A stretch of DNA of 64,000 nucleotides, from positions 62,001 through 126,000 of the forward strand of contig CASFDK010000043.1 in assembly GCA_949293415.1 (NCBI GenBank). Reading direction: 5' to 3'. Shown one piece after another: positions 55,378-64,000 of the stretch. How positions within the stretch are numbered: the first letter of the stretch is position 1; each line of letters opens with the position of its first letter. The position numbers and the translations under genes were made by a program. This DNA is from an uncultured Verrucomicrobiota bacterium (GTDB lineage: Bacteria; Verrucomicrobiota; Verrucomicrobiia; Opitutales; Intestinicryptomonadaceae). The notes under the pieces are model-generated. The model ran no database searches. It was given only the letters and a program-made list of their open reading frames with translations, and had not been told where the DNA came from.

Positions 55378-55635
55378 ATGGGAGAACGCTTCAAGGTAAG
55401 GGTAGTGCCGAACGCGCCGAAAAGCGCGTGCGCGGGGGCGTACGGCGATGGCGTGAAAATAAAAATCGCGGCGCAGGCAACGGACGGCAAGGCGAACGCA
55501 GAGCTTGTAAAATTTCTGTCAAGGAAACTGGGGGTAGGGCGCAATGCCGTGCGCATTGTATTGGGAGAAACTTCGCGCGACAAACTTGTCGAAGCGGATT
55601 CCGAAAACTGTCTCGCGCGGCTCTTGTCTGAATAG
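55378..55635 (+). CDS. DUF167/YggU-family small protein
   Basis: An 85-residue protein of the YggU family (DUF167), function unknown. Landmarks are KVRVVPNAPKSACAG, GDGVKIKIAAQATDGKANAELVKFL (shown as short blocks VKIKIAAQATDGKAN and ELVKFLSRKLGV) and IVLGETSRDK. The ATG at 55378 gives the usual length but has no ribosome site. An in-frame GTG at 55348 overlaps the pheA stop as GTGA and would add ten residues (VICKFPPPAN); translational coupling makes it a serious alternative. It converges on coaB with five bases between. Confidence 0.85.
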   Translation: MGERFKVRVVPNAPKSACAGAYGDGVKIKIAAQATDGKANAELVKFLSRKLGVGRNAVRIVLGETSRDKLVEADSENCLARLLSE

Positions 55636-55640
55636 GAAGG

Positions 55641-56288
55641 TTATTCCGCGAAAAAGCGTTCCGATAGGAAGTCGACAAGTTGCTTTGCGAGCTCGGTTTT
55701 CGTTCCCGCGCCGAAATCGACAACATCGCCGCCGCGCAAAATCAGGTCGATTTTGTTCATATCCGACGCGAAGCCCGCTCCCGCCGCTCCCACATTGTTG
55801 GCGGCTATTGCGTCGAGGTTTTTTCTTTCAAGCTTGTCTTTTGCGTAGTCCATTACATTCTGTGTTTCGGCGGCAAAGCCTATCAAAACTTGATTTTTTT
55901 TGATTTTCGACAACTCGAGCAGTATGTCGGGCGTGCGTTCGAGTTCGGGACGAAGGTCTATCGCGTCCTTTTTTGCCTTGTTCGGCAGGCGGAATTTCGG
56001 GCGCACGTCGCTTACAGCCGCCGACATAATCAGAATGTCGCACGAATCGAAATGCCGTTTGCACGCCTCGAACATATCCTGTGCCGAAACCACGCGCACC
56101 GTTTCCGCACCGTCGATGTCGGGCAGGGCGGACGGTCCGAGAACGAGGATTGTATCCCACCCGATGTCCTTGGCGGCATTTGCAATCGCCCAGCCCATTT
56201 TCCCCGTCGACGGGTTGCTGACGAAGCGGACGGGGTCGAAATATTCGCGGGTAGGACCTGCGGTAATCAAGCATCTGATTTTTTTCAT
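55641..56288 (-). CDS. coaB: Stand-alone phosphopantothenate-cysteine ligase domain (CoaB)
   Basis: Couples phosphopantothenate and cysteine in coenzyme A synthesis. ITAGPTREYFDPVRFVSNPSTGKMG is the CoaB signature, given here as ITAGPTREYFDPVRF and SNPSTGKMG. LIMSAAVSDVRPKF and LIGFAAET are also typical. Only the ligase half of the usual CoaBC fusion is present (215 residues); the decarboxylase half CoaC is not in the window, so it must be elsewhere or a separate gene. It is divergent from the CDF transporter gene across about 119 bases. Confidence 0.93.
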   Translation of the reverse strand: MKKIRCLITAGPTREYFDPVRFVSNPSTGKMGWAIANAAKDIGWDTILVLGPSALPDIDGAETVRVVSAQDMFEACKRHFDSCDILIMSAAVSDVRPKFRLPNKAKKDAIDLRPELERTPDILLELSKIKKNQVLIGFAAETQNVMDYAKDKLERKNLDAIAANNVGAAGAGFASDMNKIDLILRGGDVVDFGAGTKTELAKQLVDFLSERFFAE

Positions 56289-56407
56289 CGGACGGAATAC
56301 TACACGGCGGGCGCGTATCGAAAAGCATTTTTTTGAAAGTTTCGCTTTTGCCGATTCTACTCTTGTCTATTTTAAAAGTTTGGGCATTGTGTTTCGGACA
56401 ATTTCGA

Positions 56408-57271
56408 ATGATGAAAAAAGGCGGAAAAGGCAAGACGGCGGCGGCGTTGCTCTCGGTGGGAGCGGCGGCGTTGCTCGTGTCGTTCAAGATGGTTGTGGCG
56501 TTGTCCACGGGCAGTTTGGGCATTCTGTCGGAGGCGTTGCATTCCGCGCTCGATTTCGTCGCGGCGGCGGTAACGTGGGTTGCGGTCAAACTTTCCGACA
56601 AACCCGCCGACAAGGAGCACAATTTCGGGCACGGAAAAATCGAAAACTTTTCGGCGTTGATAGAGGCGTTTCTGCTTTTCGCAACGTGCGGATGGATTAT
56701 TTTCGAAGCGGTCTCGCGCCTCTCGTCCGACGCGAAACCAGTCGAGGTCGGCTTCTGGAGTTTTGCCGTGGTGATAACGTCGATTCTTGTGGATATCGGA
56801 CGCTCGCGCGCGCTGATGAAGGCTGCAAAAAAATACAAAAGTCAGGCTCTCGAAGCCGATGCGCTCCATTTTTCAACCGACATTTGGAGTTCGGCGGTGG
56901 TGCTTTTCGGCGTTGCCGGTTCGTTCTTCGGTTTCCACAGGGCGGACGCGATAGCCGCGCTTGCGGTCGCGATAATCGTAATCTGGGTTTCGGTAAAGCT
57001 TTCGCTCCGCGCAATCGACGAACTTCTGGACAAAGCCCCCGATGGTATCCGGGAAAAAGTCGCCGAGCTTATCGGCGAAGTCGACGGCGTGATAAAGTCG
57101 CACAGTCTGCGCGTGCGCTCGTCTGGCGACACGTACGAAATCGACGTAAACATACACGTAGCCCCGACGCTTTCGATTGTGGAGGCGCACGACATTTCCG
57201 AAAGGGTCGAAAAAGTTCTGCGCGAAAATCTCGGGAAAATTATGATAAACGTGCACGTCGAACCGCAGTAA
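56408..57271 (+). CDS. Cation diffusion facilitator (CDF) metal transporter
   Basis: A 287-residue inner-membrane exporter of divalent metals (zinc, iron, manganese or cobalt), driven by proton exchange. About six membrane helices occupy residues 8-200. Metal-site motifs are SEALHSALD in helix 2 and ADALHFSTD in helix 5, and a cytoplasmic HNFGHGKIE loop follows helix 2. The C-terminal cytoplasmic domain (VIKSHSLRVRSSGDTYEIDV) is the dimerisation fold. Either of two adjacent ATGs (56408, 56411) can start it; the open frame continues 25 codons further up. Metal specificity is not fixed by sequence. Confidence 0.92.
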   Translation: MMKKGGKGKTAAALLSVGAAALLVSFKMVVALSTGSLGILSEALHSALDFVAAAVTWVAVKLSDKPADKEHNFGHGKIENFSALIEAFLLFATCGWIIFEAVSRLSSDAKPVEVGFWSFAVVITSILVDIGRSRALMKAAKKYKSQALEADALHFSTDIWSSAVVLFGVAGSFFGFHRADAIAALAVAIIVIWVSVKLSLRAIDELLDKAPDGIREKVAELIGEVDGVIKSHSLRVRSSGDTYEIDVNIHVAPTLSIVEAHDISERVEKVLRENLGKIMINVHVEPQ

Positions 57272-57276
57272 AACGA

Positions 57277-57309
57277 AAAGCCCGGGCTTCGATGACTCGG
57301 GCTTTTTCG
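57277..57309. terminator. Bidirectional terminator between CDF and nitroreductase genes
   Basis: AAAAGCCCG and CGGGCTTTTT form the stem around a 13-base loop. The A and T flanks allow use in both directions between convergent genes. Confidence 0.85.
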
Positions 57310-57325
57310 TAAAACGCGCGCAAAT

Positions 57326-57850
57326 CTAAACGTACTTTACGAACGACGGATTGAAGCGCGGCTTTTCGAGCGCGGGCGATTCCGCGGGATACCCCAAGAT
57401 GACAAGCGCCATCGGCTCGATGTTGGCGGGCAGATTCAGGAATTTTCTGAATGCGGCAATGCGCGTTTTTTCGGGTGCTATTCCGCACCAGCACGTTCCC
57501 AATCCCAATTCCTTTGCGCGGAGCAGGATGTTCTGCGTCGCCGCCGAACAGTCGTACTGGTAGTAGCCGCCGTCGGGGATGGAAAATTGCGCGTCGGTAT
57601 CGCCGCAAACGATAATCGCCGTGCCGGCGTCTTTTAGCGATTCGCAATACGGATGTACCTTCATTACGCCCTCGATTGCGTCTTTCGAAGTGGCGACGAC
57701 GAACCGCCACGGTTCTTTGCCCATAGCCGTGGGCGCGTGCATCGCGGCGTCGAGAATGTCGTCTATTTGTTCTTTCGATGCGCGCTTCGACGGGTCGTAG
57801 GCCCTGACCGAGCGGCGCGTGAAAATTGCCGAGTCTTTTTTGTCTTCCAT
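57326..57850 (-). CDS. Nitroreductase-family flavoprotein
   Basis: A 174-residue FMN enzyme of the nitroreductase fold. RRSVRAYDPSK near the start binds FMN phosphate. PTAMGKEPWRFVVATSK and the late GLGTCWCGI segment are typical. The substrate is unknown: family members reduce nitro compounds, quinones or flavins, and some do other redox chemistry. The ATG at 57850 is preferred; a TTG four codons upstream is the only other in-frame option in reach. It faces the CDF gene across a shared terminator. Confidence 0.92.
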   Translation of the reverse strand: MEDKKDSAIFTRRSVRAYDPSKRASKEQIDDILDAAMHAPTAMGKEPWRFVVATSKDAIEGVMKVHPYCESLKDAGTAIIVCGDTDAQFSIPDGGYYQYDCSAATQNILLRAKELGLGTCWCGIAPEKTRIAAFRKFLNLPANIEPMALVILGYPAESPALEKPRFNPSFVKYV

Positions 57851-58003
57851 AAAATATTTCAATCGGAGGATTGTTAAACATTAAAATGAGGTTTTTGCAA
57901 GAGCGGAATTTTCGATGTCCTATTTTTTGCATTATTTTGACATCTTCGGCAATGACCGCCCAAATGTATTGACAGGCGCGCGGGTATTTTTTTTCTTCGA
58001 TTT

Positions 58004-60379
58004 ATGAAGCATGTTTTGACTTTTGGGATTGCTCTGTTGCCGTTTGTCGGAACGGCGGTTGCGGATGTGGAACTTTCCGAAAAATCGCTCGCGGTTGCGC
58101 AGATTGTATTGCCCGACAATCCCGCGGCGGTCGAAAGGACGGCGGCTCGCGAGCTGAAAACGCACCTCGATGCAATGACGGGCGGAAATTTCAAAATCGT
58201 AGGTTTCTCTGAACGCGACAAATCGGCGGCGGCGGTTTTCGTCGGCGACAGTCCCGCAACGCGCGAAATTTCGGGCGTTGCGGACTTCTCCAAACTCGGT
58301 TACGACGCAATTGCAATGAAATCGGACGGCGAAAAAAACGTCGCCCTTTGCGGACATCCCGAGCGCGGCACGCTCTATGCCGTCTACACGTTTCTCGAGG
58401 ATTTCGGCGGAGTGCGTTGGTGGTCGAAGAACGAAACGCACATCCCGCGAAAGCCCGATTTTTCCGTGGGGAAATTCGACATTTCCTACGCGCCCGTTTT
58501 CAAACTGCGCGAAGCTCTCTACAAAGTCGGTTTTGACGGCGTGTTTGCCTCGCGCCTGCGCCAGAACGGGGCTACGCTGACGCGGATGAACTTCGACCGC
58601 CCCGTAATCGCGCCCGAATACGGCGGTTGCCAGTCGATGGTATTGTTCAAGGGCAGGGGATCGGCGTTCCACTCGCATTTCGAGATAATTCCGCCGAAAG
58701 TGTATTTCGAAAAACATCCCGAGTGGTTCTCGCTAATAGACGGCAAGCGCACTTGGAAGGGCGCGCAGCTCTGCCTTACGAACGACGCGATGGCGGCGGA
58801 ATACCTCAAAAACGTCAAAAAACTGCTACGCGAAAATCCGCTCGCAACGTCGATTCAAGTATCGCAAAACGACTGGAGCAACCCCTGCCGGTGCACGAAA
58901 TGCGCGGCAATCGACAACGAAAACGGATCGCACGCGGGCACGAACATCTACTTTGCAAACAAAATCGCCGAGGGAATAGAAAGCGAATTTCCGAACGTGC
59001 ACATCGACACGTTCGCCTACCAGTATACGCGCAAGACTCCGTCGAAAATCCGTCCGCGCAAAAACGTGCTCGTGCGCCTTTGCACAATAGAGTGCTCGTT
59101 TCTGCGCCCGCTCGATAGCGGCAACCCGCTCAACGAGGCGTTTGTGCGCGATATGAAGGAATGGGCGAAAATCACAAAAAATCTCTTTATATGGGATTAT
59201 GTAACAAACTTCCGCTCCTATATGATGCCGTGCCCCAACCTGAACGCGCTTGCTCCGAACCTGCGCTTCTTCGCCGAAAACTCGGCGTCGGGCGTGTTCG
59301 AACAGGGCGACGCATTCTGCTCGGCGGGCGATTTCGTTCTTATGCGGAACTGGGTTATTTCGCACTTGATGTGGAATCCGTACGCCAACGAAAAAAAGCT
59401 GTTCGCCGAATTTCTGAACGGCTACTACGGCGAAGAGGTCGGCGCGATTTTCGGAAAATATCTCGCGACACTGCAAGCCGCCGCCGACAAAACCGACGTA
59501 TCGCTCGGTTGTTTCTTCGAATACGTGCCAGCGTGGTTCGACGCGCAAACATACAATACCGCCGCAAAGCTGCTCGACGAAGCGGTTGCGGCTGCAAAAA
59601 AGCTCGAATCGGAAAATCCCGAAAAATACGCGGGGCTTTTGCGGAAAGTCCGCCGCGAACGCCTTTCTTTCGACCATATGACCATTGCATTCTACCACCA
59701 ACTGAAATCGCGGGCGGAGCGTGCAGGCGGCAAAATAAATCTGCCGAAAGCCCCCGCCGCCGCGCTCGAAAATCTCATTGCCGAGTGGAAGGATTTGAAG
59801 GTCGAGACGTGGCGCGAGTTTACCACGCCCGCGCAGTTCGAAGCCTATCAAAACAATTTGCGGGCGAATTTGAAAAAGGTGCTGGCTCTTGAAGAAATCG
59901 CAAAAGGCATCCCGCCGCAAAAGGGAGTTTTCCGACTTGCAGACATCAAAAAAACAAACGCCAAAACCTACTGCGATTCCGCCGCCGACACCGTTGCCGA
60001 CTCGGCGGCACAGGGGGGCAGGGCGACGCTAGTTCCGCCTTCGGGAAGCGGCGAACAAATCAAATTCGAGCTTGACGCGAAAGACCTCGACTTCGGCGGC
60101 GCGGACGAAAAGACGGTAAGTTTTTTCGCCAAGCTTCGTGCCGACGCAAAAGGAATAAAGCCCGAAACGACAATTGGCGCGTTTGTCGTGCGCATTCTCT
60201 GGAACAATCTACTCAAAACTCCGATAAAAACGGGCGACATTGCGGGCGAAAGCTACAGGGAAATAAAGCTCGGCGAAGTGAAAATTTTGCGCCATCAGCT
60301 GCCTATAACCGTTGTGTTTGCCTCGAGTTTCGGGAAAGACAGGGCGCAAATATATCTGGAAAGTTTCGGCGCAAGATAG
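58004..60379 (+). CDS. Secreted DUF4838 (alpha-glucuronidase-related) protein
   Basis: A 791-residue exported protein (signal about 1-20, MKHVLTFGIALLPFVGTAVA). Residues 25-150 match the glycoside hydrolase N-terminal domain that precedes GH67 and GH20-type enzymes (AARELKTHLDAMTGG, YAVYTFLEDFGGVRWW). The middle region is the DUF4838 domain: SIQVSQNDWSNPCRCTKC, the GTNIYFANKIAEGI helix, and VRLCTIECSFLRPL. A C-terminal jelly-roll-like part (about 640-790) ends it. A role in glycan binding or cleavage is likely; the substrate is unknown. No clear Shine-Dalgarno. It stands alone, convergent with htpG across a terminator. Confidence 0.85.
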   Translation: MKHVLTFGIALLPFVGTAVADVELSEKSLAVAQIVLPDNPAAVERTAARELKTHLDAMTGGNFKIVGFSERDKSAAAVFVGDSPATREISGVADFSKLGYDAIAMKSDGEKNVALCGHPERGTLYAVYTFLEDFGGVRWWSKNETHIPRKPDFSVGKFDISYAPVFKLREALYKVGFDGVFASRLRQNGATLTRMNFDRPVIAPEYGGCQSMVLFKGRGSAFHSHFEIIPPKVYFEKHPEWFSLIDGKRTWKGAQLCLTNDAMAAEYLKNVKKLLRENPLATSIQVSQNDWSNPCRCTKCAAIDNENGSHAGTNIYFANKIAEGIESEFPNVHIDTFAYQYTRKTPSKIRPRKNVLVRLCTIECSFLRPLDSGNPLNEAFVRDMKEWAKITKNLFIWDYVTNFRSYMMPCPNLNALAPNLRFFAENSASGVFEQGDAFCSAGDFVLMRNWVISHLMWNPYANEKKLFAEFLNGYYGEEVGAIFGKYLATLQAAADKTDVSLGCFFEYVPAWFDAQTYNTAAKLLDEAVAAAKKLESENPEKYAGLLRKVRRERLSFDHMTIAFYHQLKSRAERAGGKINLPKAPAAALENLIAEWKDLKVETWREFTTPAQFEAYQNNLRANLKKVLALEEIAKGIPPQKGVFRLADIKKTNAKTYCDSAADTVADSAAQGGRATLVPPSGSGEQIKFELDAKDLDFGGADEKTVSFFAKLRADAKGIKPETTIGAFVVRILWNNLLKTPIKTGDIAGESYREIKLGEVKILRHQLPITVVFASSFGKDRAQIYLESFGAR

Positions 60380-60401
60380 CCCGAATTTCCCGAAGGAAAA
60401 G

Positions 60402-60437
60402 AAAGAGTCCGCACCGATTGCCGATGCGGACTCTTTT
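60402..60437. terminator. Bidirectional terminator between the DUF4838 gene and htpG
   Basis: AAAGAGTCCGCA and TGCGGACTCTTT form a 12-bp stem around an 11-base loop with A and T flanks. Confidence 0.92.
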
Positions 60438-60454
60438 TATACTCATCAAGGCTT

Positions 60455-62281
60455 CTACGCCTTCACTTTAGAGAGAATTTCGTTGAGCCTGTTCGCCATT
60501 GTGCGCGGGTTGTCGAGCAGCCCCGCGGCAAGAAGCGCGTTGTCGTAGAGTTGCTCGAGAACGAGCTTTGCAAGAGATTCGTCCGACTTGCGCAGCGCGA
60601 CAAGATTCTTGACGACATCGCTGCGCGGGTTGATTTCGAGCTTTACCGCGGGGGCGGGCAGAGGATTGTCGGGATTCATCGCCTTGAGCATTATGCGCAT
60701 TTGCGGCGTGATGCCGTCGGTGCAAAGCGCGGCAACGGGGCTGTCAACGAGTCTGCCCTCGCTTGCGACCTCGGTGATTTTCGAGTCTCCGAGCGTTGTT
60801 TTAATCCAGTCTTTAAGCGACTTCAAATCGTCTTCGGCGATTGCCTCTCCTTCGGCTTTCGGCGCGTCGCCGAGCGAAATGTCGCCCGAGTCGATGCTCG
60901 CAAACGGCTTTTCTTCGAATGCGCCCAGATTGCCCACAAGGAAAGTGTCCACGGGTTCGTAGAGATACAGAACTTCAAGCCCGCGCGCCGTGAACGCCTC
61001 GATGTAGGGGGCGGATTCAATCGTCTTTCTGTCCGCGCCGCACGCGTAGAAAATATCCTTCTGGTCGGCTTTCATCCGCGAAACGTAGTCTTCGAGCGAA
61101 ACTTTTGTGCCGTCAGCGTAGAGGCTCGATTCGAAGCGCAGCAGCTTCGCCAATTCCGCGCGGTTTTCGAAATCGACCGCCGCGCCCTCCTTGAGGAACA
61201 CGCCGAATTTTTTAAATATCAAATTGTACTTTTCGGCGTCTTTCTTCGCCAGTTCGCCGAGGTGTTTTATGAAGCGTTTTGTGACTACGCGCCCAAGCTT
61301 TTTGACCAGACCGCTGTCCTGCATGCTTTCGCGCGAGATGTTAAGCGGGATGTCGGAGCTGTCGATTACGCCCTTGACGAAGCGCATCCATTCGGGGAAC
61401 AGATTTTTCGGCGACGGATCGATGAGCACCTTTTTGCAGTAGAGCGCGACTTCGCTCTTGGTCTTGCCGAAACCGAGGCGTTCGGGATTGTCGTTGGGGA
61501 TGTAGACGAGGGCGTTGAGTTCCACGGGCGCGTCCGCCTTGAAGTGCAGGTGGTCGAGCGGCTTGTCGTAGGCGTGGGCCTGGAATTTGTAGAAGTCGTC
61601 GTACTGTTCTTCGGTGATGTCGGACTTCGCCTTGAGCCAGATTGCCTGATGCGTCTTCAGTTCCTCGTCTCCGAGGAAAATCGGGAAATCGATGTACGCA
61701 CTGTACTTTTCGACAATCTCCCTTATGCGTTGCGGCTTTGCAAATTCAAGGAAGTCCTTTTTGAGCGTGGCGACGATTTTCGTTCCGCGTTCCGATTTTT
61801 CGCATTCTTCAATCGTAAAGTTCTCGTCGCCCGCGCACGACCAGTGCAGACCCTTGCCGTCCCCGCTTTTAGTGTAGACATCAACCTTGTCGGCGACCAT
61901 AAATACGCTGTAGAAGCCCACGCCGAACTGCCCGATAAGCCCGTCGGCGAGGTTGCCCTTGCTTTCCTTCAACGCTTCCACAAACGCCTTCGAGCCCGAG
62001 TGGGCGATTGTGCCGAGGTTCGAAACAAGCTCCTCTTCGGTCATGCCTATGCCAAAGTCTTCAATCGAGAATGTGCCCGCCTTTTCGTCGCATGCGAGTT
62101 TTATCTTCAGCTCGCCGTCGGCGACTTTCCCGCCCGAAGAAAGCTTGGCGTAGCGCAGTTTTTCGGACGCGTCGGATGCGTTCGAAATAAGTTCCCTTAC
62201 AAAAATCTCCTTGTCGGTGTAAAGCGAGTTTACAACGATGTCGAGTACCTGTTTTACTTCTGCCTTGAATTTATAGTCCAT
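60455..62281 (-). CDS. htpG: Chaperone HtpG (Hsp90)
   Basis: A 608-residue ATP-driven chaperone. The start MDYKFKAEVKQVLDIVVNSL and ELISNASDASEKLRY lie in the N-terminal ATPase domain, with DFGIGMTEEEL and GQFGVGFYSVFMVAD closing the nucleotide site. The middle domain has VKGVIDSSDIPLNISRE with LQ-type activation helices, and the C-terminal dimerisation domain ends the chain. Length is normal. The frame extends 26 codons upstream of this ATG without conservation. It is divergent from iorA across 194 bases. No CIRCE-type heat-shock operator is seen. Confidence 0.97.
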   Translation of the reverse strand: MDYKFKAEVKQVLDIVVNSLYTDKEIFVRELISNASDASEKLRYAKLSSGGKVADGELKIKLACDEKAGTFSIEDFGIGMTEEELVSNLGTIAHSGSKAFVEALKESKGNLADGLIGQFGVGFYSVFMVADKVDVYTKSGDGKGLHWSCAGDENFTIEECEKSERGTKIVATLKKDFLEFAKPQRIREIVEKYSAYIDFPIFLGDEELKTHQAIWLKAKSDITEEQYDDFYKFQAHAYDKPLDHLHFKADAPVELNALVYIPNDNPERLGFGKTKSEVALYCKKVLIDPSPKNLFPEWMRFVKGVIDSSDIPLNISRESMQDSGLVKKLGRVVTKRFIKHLGELAKKDAEKYNLIFKKFGVFLKEGAAVDFENRAELAKLLRFESSLYADGTKVSLEDYVSRMKADQKDIFYACGADRKTIESAPYIEAFTARGLEVLYLYEPVDTFLVGNLGAFEEKPFASIDSGDISLGDAPKAEGEAIAEDDLKSLKDWIKTTLGDSKITEVASEGRLVDSPVAALCTDGITPQMRIMLKAMNPDNPLPAPAVKLEINPRSDVVKNLVALRKSDESLAKLVLEQLYDNALLAAGLLDNPRTMANRLNEILSKVKA

Positions 62282-62475
62282 ATTCGTGTGTAAATTTGTT
62301 TGCGCATTAAAAATTTCCGCGCCCGTTCGGGGTGCGTTTAACCTCAGTTTATCGGACATTGCACCGATTCCTTAAGTCTTATAGCGAAAAACTTTCCGCC
62401 GAAAAGGTCTTTTTTTCGGAAAATATTTTAAAATGATGTTGCGCGGACGGGCGGAAAAGTTCAATATTTTGTGTA

Positions 62476-64000
62476 TGTCTAAACTTGAAAAGAAACTCTT
62501 GAGCGGCAACGAAGCAATCGCGCTTGCCGCATTGCATTCGGGTTGCGCGCTGGGCGTGGGATACCCCGGAACGCCATCGACCGAAATTTTGGAGAATTTT
62601 TCGAAACTCGGCGGAACTGCCGAATGGGCACCGAACGAAAAGGTCGCCGCGGAAGTCGCGCTCGGCGCGGCGTTTGCCGAAGCGTCGTCGATGTGCACAA
62701 TGAAGCACGTCGGCTTTAACGTTGCACAGGATCTGTTCTTTACGGCCTCTTACAGCGGCATTCAGGGCGCGTTTGTTGCGGTCGTCGCCGACGACCCCGG
62801 GATGGCTTCGAGCCAAAACGAGCAGGACACCCGTTCGCTCGGCTACATTGGCGGTCTGCCCGTAATCGAACCCGCCGACTCGCAGGAGGCGTACGACTTC
62901 ACCCGCTTGGCGTTCAAGCTCTCGCGCAAATGGGGCATCCCGTTCATCCTCAGGACAACAACACGCATAGCCCACAGTAACACGATTGTCTGCTACGACC
63001 CCGACTCCGCCGAACCGCTCCATCCCACAAAATACGAAAAGGACATAACAACCCATGTTATGGTTCCGGGGCACGCAAAGCCCGCGCATAAACGCCTGCG
63101 CCAAAAACACGCCGATATGCTCAAGTGGAACGAGTCGGACGAATCGCCGAATCTCATTATAGAAGGCAAGTCGAACGAATTGGGCATTGTTGCAAGCGGT
63201 GTTGCGTTCCAACACGCGATGGAAGTCGCGCCCGACGCGGGCTTCTTCAAAGTGGCTTTCTCGAATCCGCTACCCGTGGCAAAAATCGCCGAATTTACAA
63301 AACGCTACAAGCGTTGCGTTGTAATAGAGGAGGGCGACCCGTATATGACGACCCTGCTTTTGGCGGGCGGCGCAAATGTCGAGCCGCGCGACGAAGTTTG
63401 GCGTTTCGGCGAATTCAATTCCGACAGGGCGCGCGCGCAAATAGAAGGGCGCACCGACTACGTCGCCCCCGTATTCAAGGCAAAACCCCCGCAACTGTGC
63501 AAGGGTTGCCCGCACACGTTCAGCTTCAAGCCCCTTGTGGATTTGAACTGCATCGTTTCGGGCGACATCGGCTGCTACACACTCGCGGCAATGAAGCCCG
63601 TAAGCGGTATGGATTTGCAGATTTGCATGGGCGCATCAATCGGTATGGGCATTGGCCTGCGCAAGGTTCTGCCCGAAAAGCGCGCAAGAAAGGTCGTCAG
63701 CGTAATCGGCGACAGCACGTTTATGCACAGCGGTCTGACCGGACTTCTCGAAATGGTCTACAATCCGCCCGCGACGGGGCACGTTGTGGTGGTGGTCGAC
63801 AACTCGACAACTGCAATGACGGGGCAGCAGGAACACCCCGGGACGGGCAGAAAGCTCGACCACTCGCCCGCGCCGCACGCGGTTTCGATTGCCGACGTTG
63901 CAAAGGCAATCGGCGTGCAGAACGTGGAGACATTCAACCCCGTGCGCGACTGCGACAAAATCAAATCGTATCTTGAAGGGAAGTTGGCGACAAACGAAAC
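62476..64000 (+). CDS. iorA: Indolepyruvate:ferredoxin oxidoreductase alpha subunit (partial)
   Basis: Oxidises aryl pyruvates from aromatic amino-acid breakdown to acyl-CoA, reducing ferredoxin. It is an anaerobe-type thiamine-diphosphate enzyme. The N-terminal pyruvate-oxidoreductase-like part begins MSKLEKKLLSGNEAIALAAL and has GVGYPGTPSTEI. The TPP part shows LCKGCPH, VSGDIGCYTL, and GDSTFMHSGLTGLLEM with a downstream Asn for magnesium. At least 508 residues are present, and the window ends before the C-terminal 4Fe-4S ferredoxin-like domain. The partner iorB, usually next, would lie beyond the edge. No stop is reached. The upstream gap is AT-rich with no Shine-Dalgarno. Confidence 0.94.

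Noticed and set aside
58004..60379. True GH67 alpha-glucuronidase
   Set aside because: The N-terminal domain is GH67-like, but the middle region follows DUF4838 and I cannot identify the GH67 catalytic carboxylates.
62282..62475. CIRCE heat-shock operator upstream of htpG
   Set aside because: The TTAGCACTC/GAGTGCTAA pattern is not present.
63125..63976. 283-codon open frame on the plus strand
   Set aside because: Out-of-frame shadow of iorA, with Arg-rich composition and no motifs.

Overview
The window comes from a high-GC, Gram-negative-type genome. The best guess is a PVC-superphylum bacterium, Verrucomicrobiota or Lentisphaerota. The support is a complete mcsA-mcsB-clpC module combined with outer-membrane features (an OprO/P-like porin, lipoproteins, an AsmA-like protein), large secreted sugar-active proteins with DUF4838/DUF4091-type folds, and many genes without a clear Shine-Dalgarno sequence. 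This placement is inference from gene content; no rRNA gene is present. About 43 protein genes fill almost all of the sequence. I see no tRNA, rRNA, CRISPR array, insertion sequence or prophage.

Layout. 1-3776 (+): tail of an unknown gene, a HAD phosphatase, RecD2 helicase and phosphatidylserine decarboxylase. 3773-7311 (-): AlkD-like and OGG-like DNA repair glycosylases, a lipoprotein and a Tat-exported sulfide:quinone-reductase-like flavoprotein. A porin (+) diverges from that flavoprotein and converges on a beta-propeller/dihaem cytochrome (-). 10891-16765 (+): an unusual adenylosuccinate synthetase, then McsA, McsB and ClpC, the protein-arginine-phosphorylation and degradation pathway. 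16949-19489 (+): an AT-richer pair resembling YcjX (GTPase) and YcjF (membrane partner). 19559-22162 (-): a phosphatase and an MscS channel. 22546-24643 (+): sucC and sucD. 24842-29005 (+): a 1387-residue GH2-like protein lacking the usual acid/base glutamate. 29204-30943 (+): an MsbA-like ABC exporter.

30990-33145 (-) is a tight operon of an AsmA-like protein, purN and murB. 33223-45716 (-) reads as one seven-gene operon: pheS, pheT, tatC, a peptide-binding lipoprotein, a fused OppB-OppC permease, a secreted unknown and priA. Upstream of it lies a 3.7-kb secreted DUF4091-type hydrolase gene, then rplT and rpmI, so the usual rpmI-rplT-pheS-pheT order is split. 50432-53144 (-): yicC and ilvD. 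53337-55635 (+): scpB, pheA and a DUF167 gene. Then come coaB (-), a CDF cation transporter (+), a nitroreductase (-), a DUF4838 protein (+), htpG (-), and iorA (+), which runs off the right edge.

Together the genes suggest a heterotroph that sends sugar-active proteins across the envelope, imports peptides and ferments amino acids (iorA, sucCD, the peptide ABC system), and controls protein quality through arginine phosphorylation and Hsp90. The most unusual points are the McsAB-ClpC cluster behind a divergent PurA, the YcjX/YcjF-like AT-rich pair, the OppB-OppC fusion, the TatC with a long acidic tail, and the hydrolase inserted between rplT and pheS.
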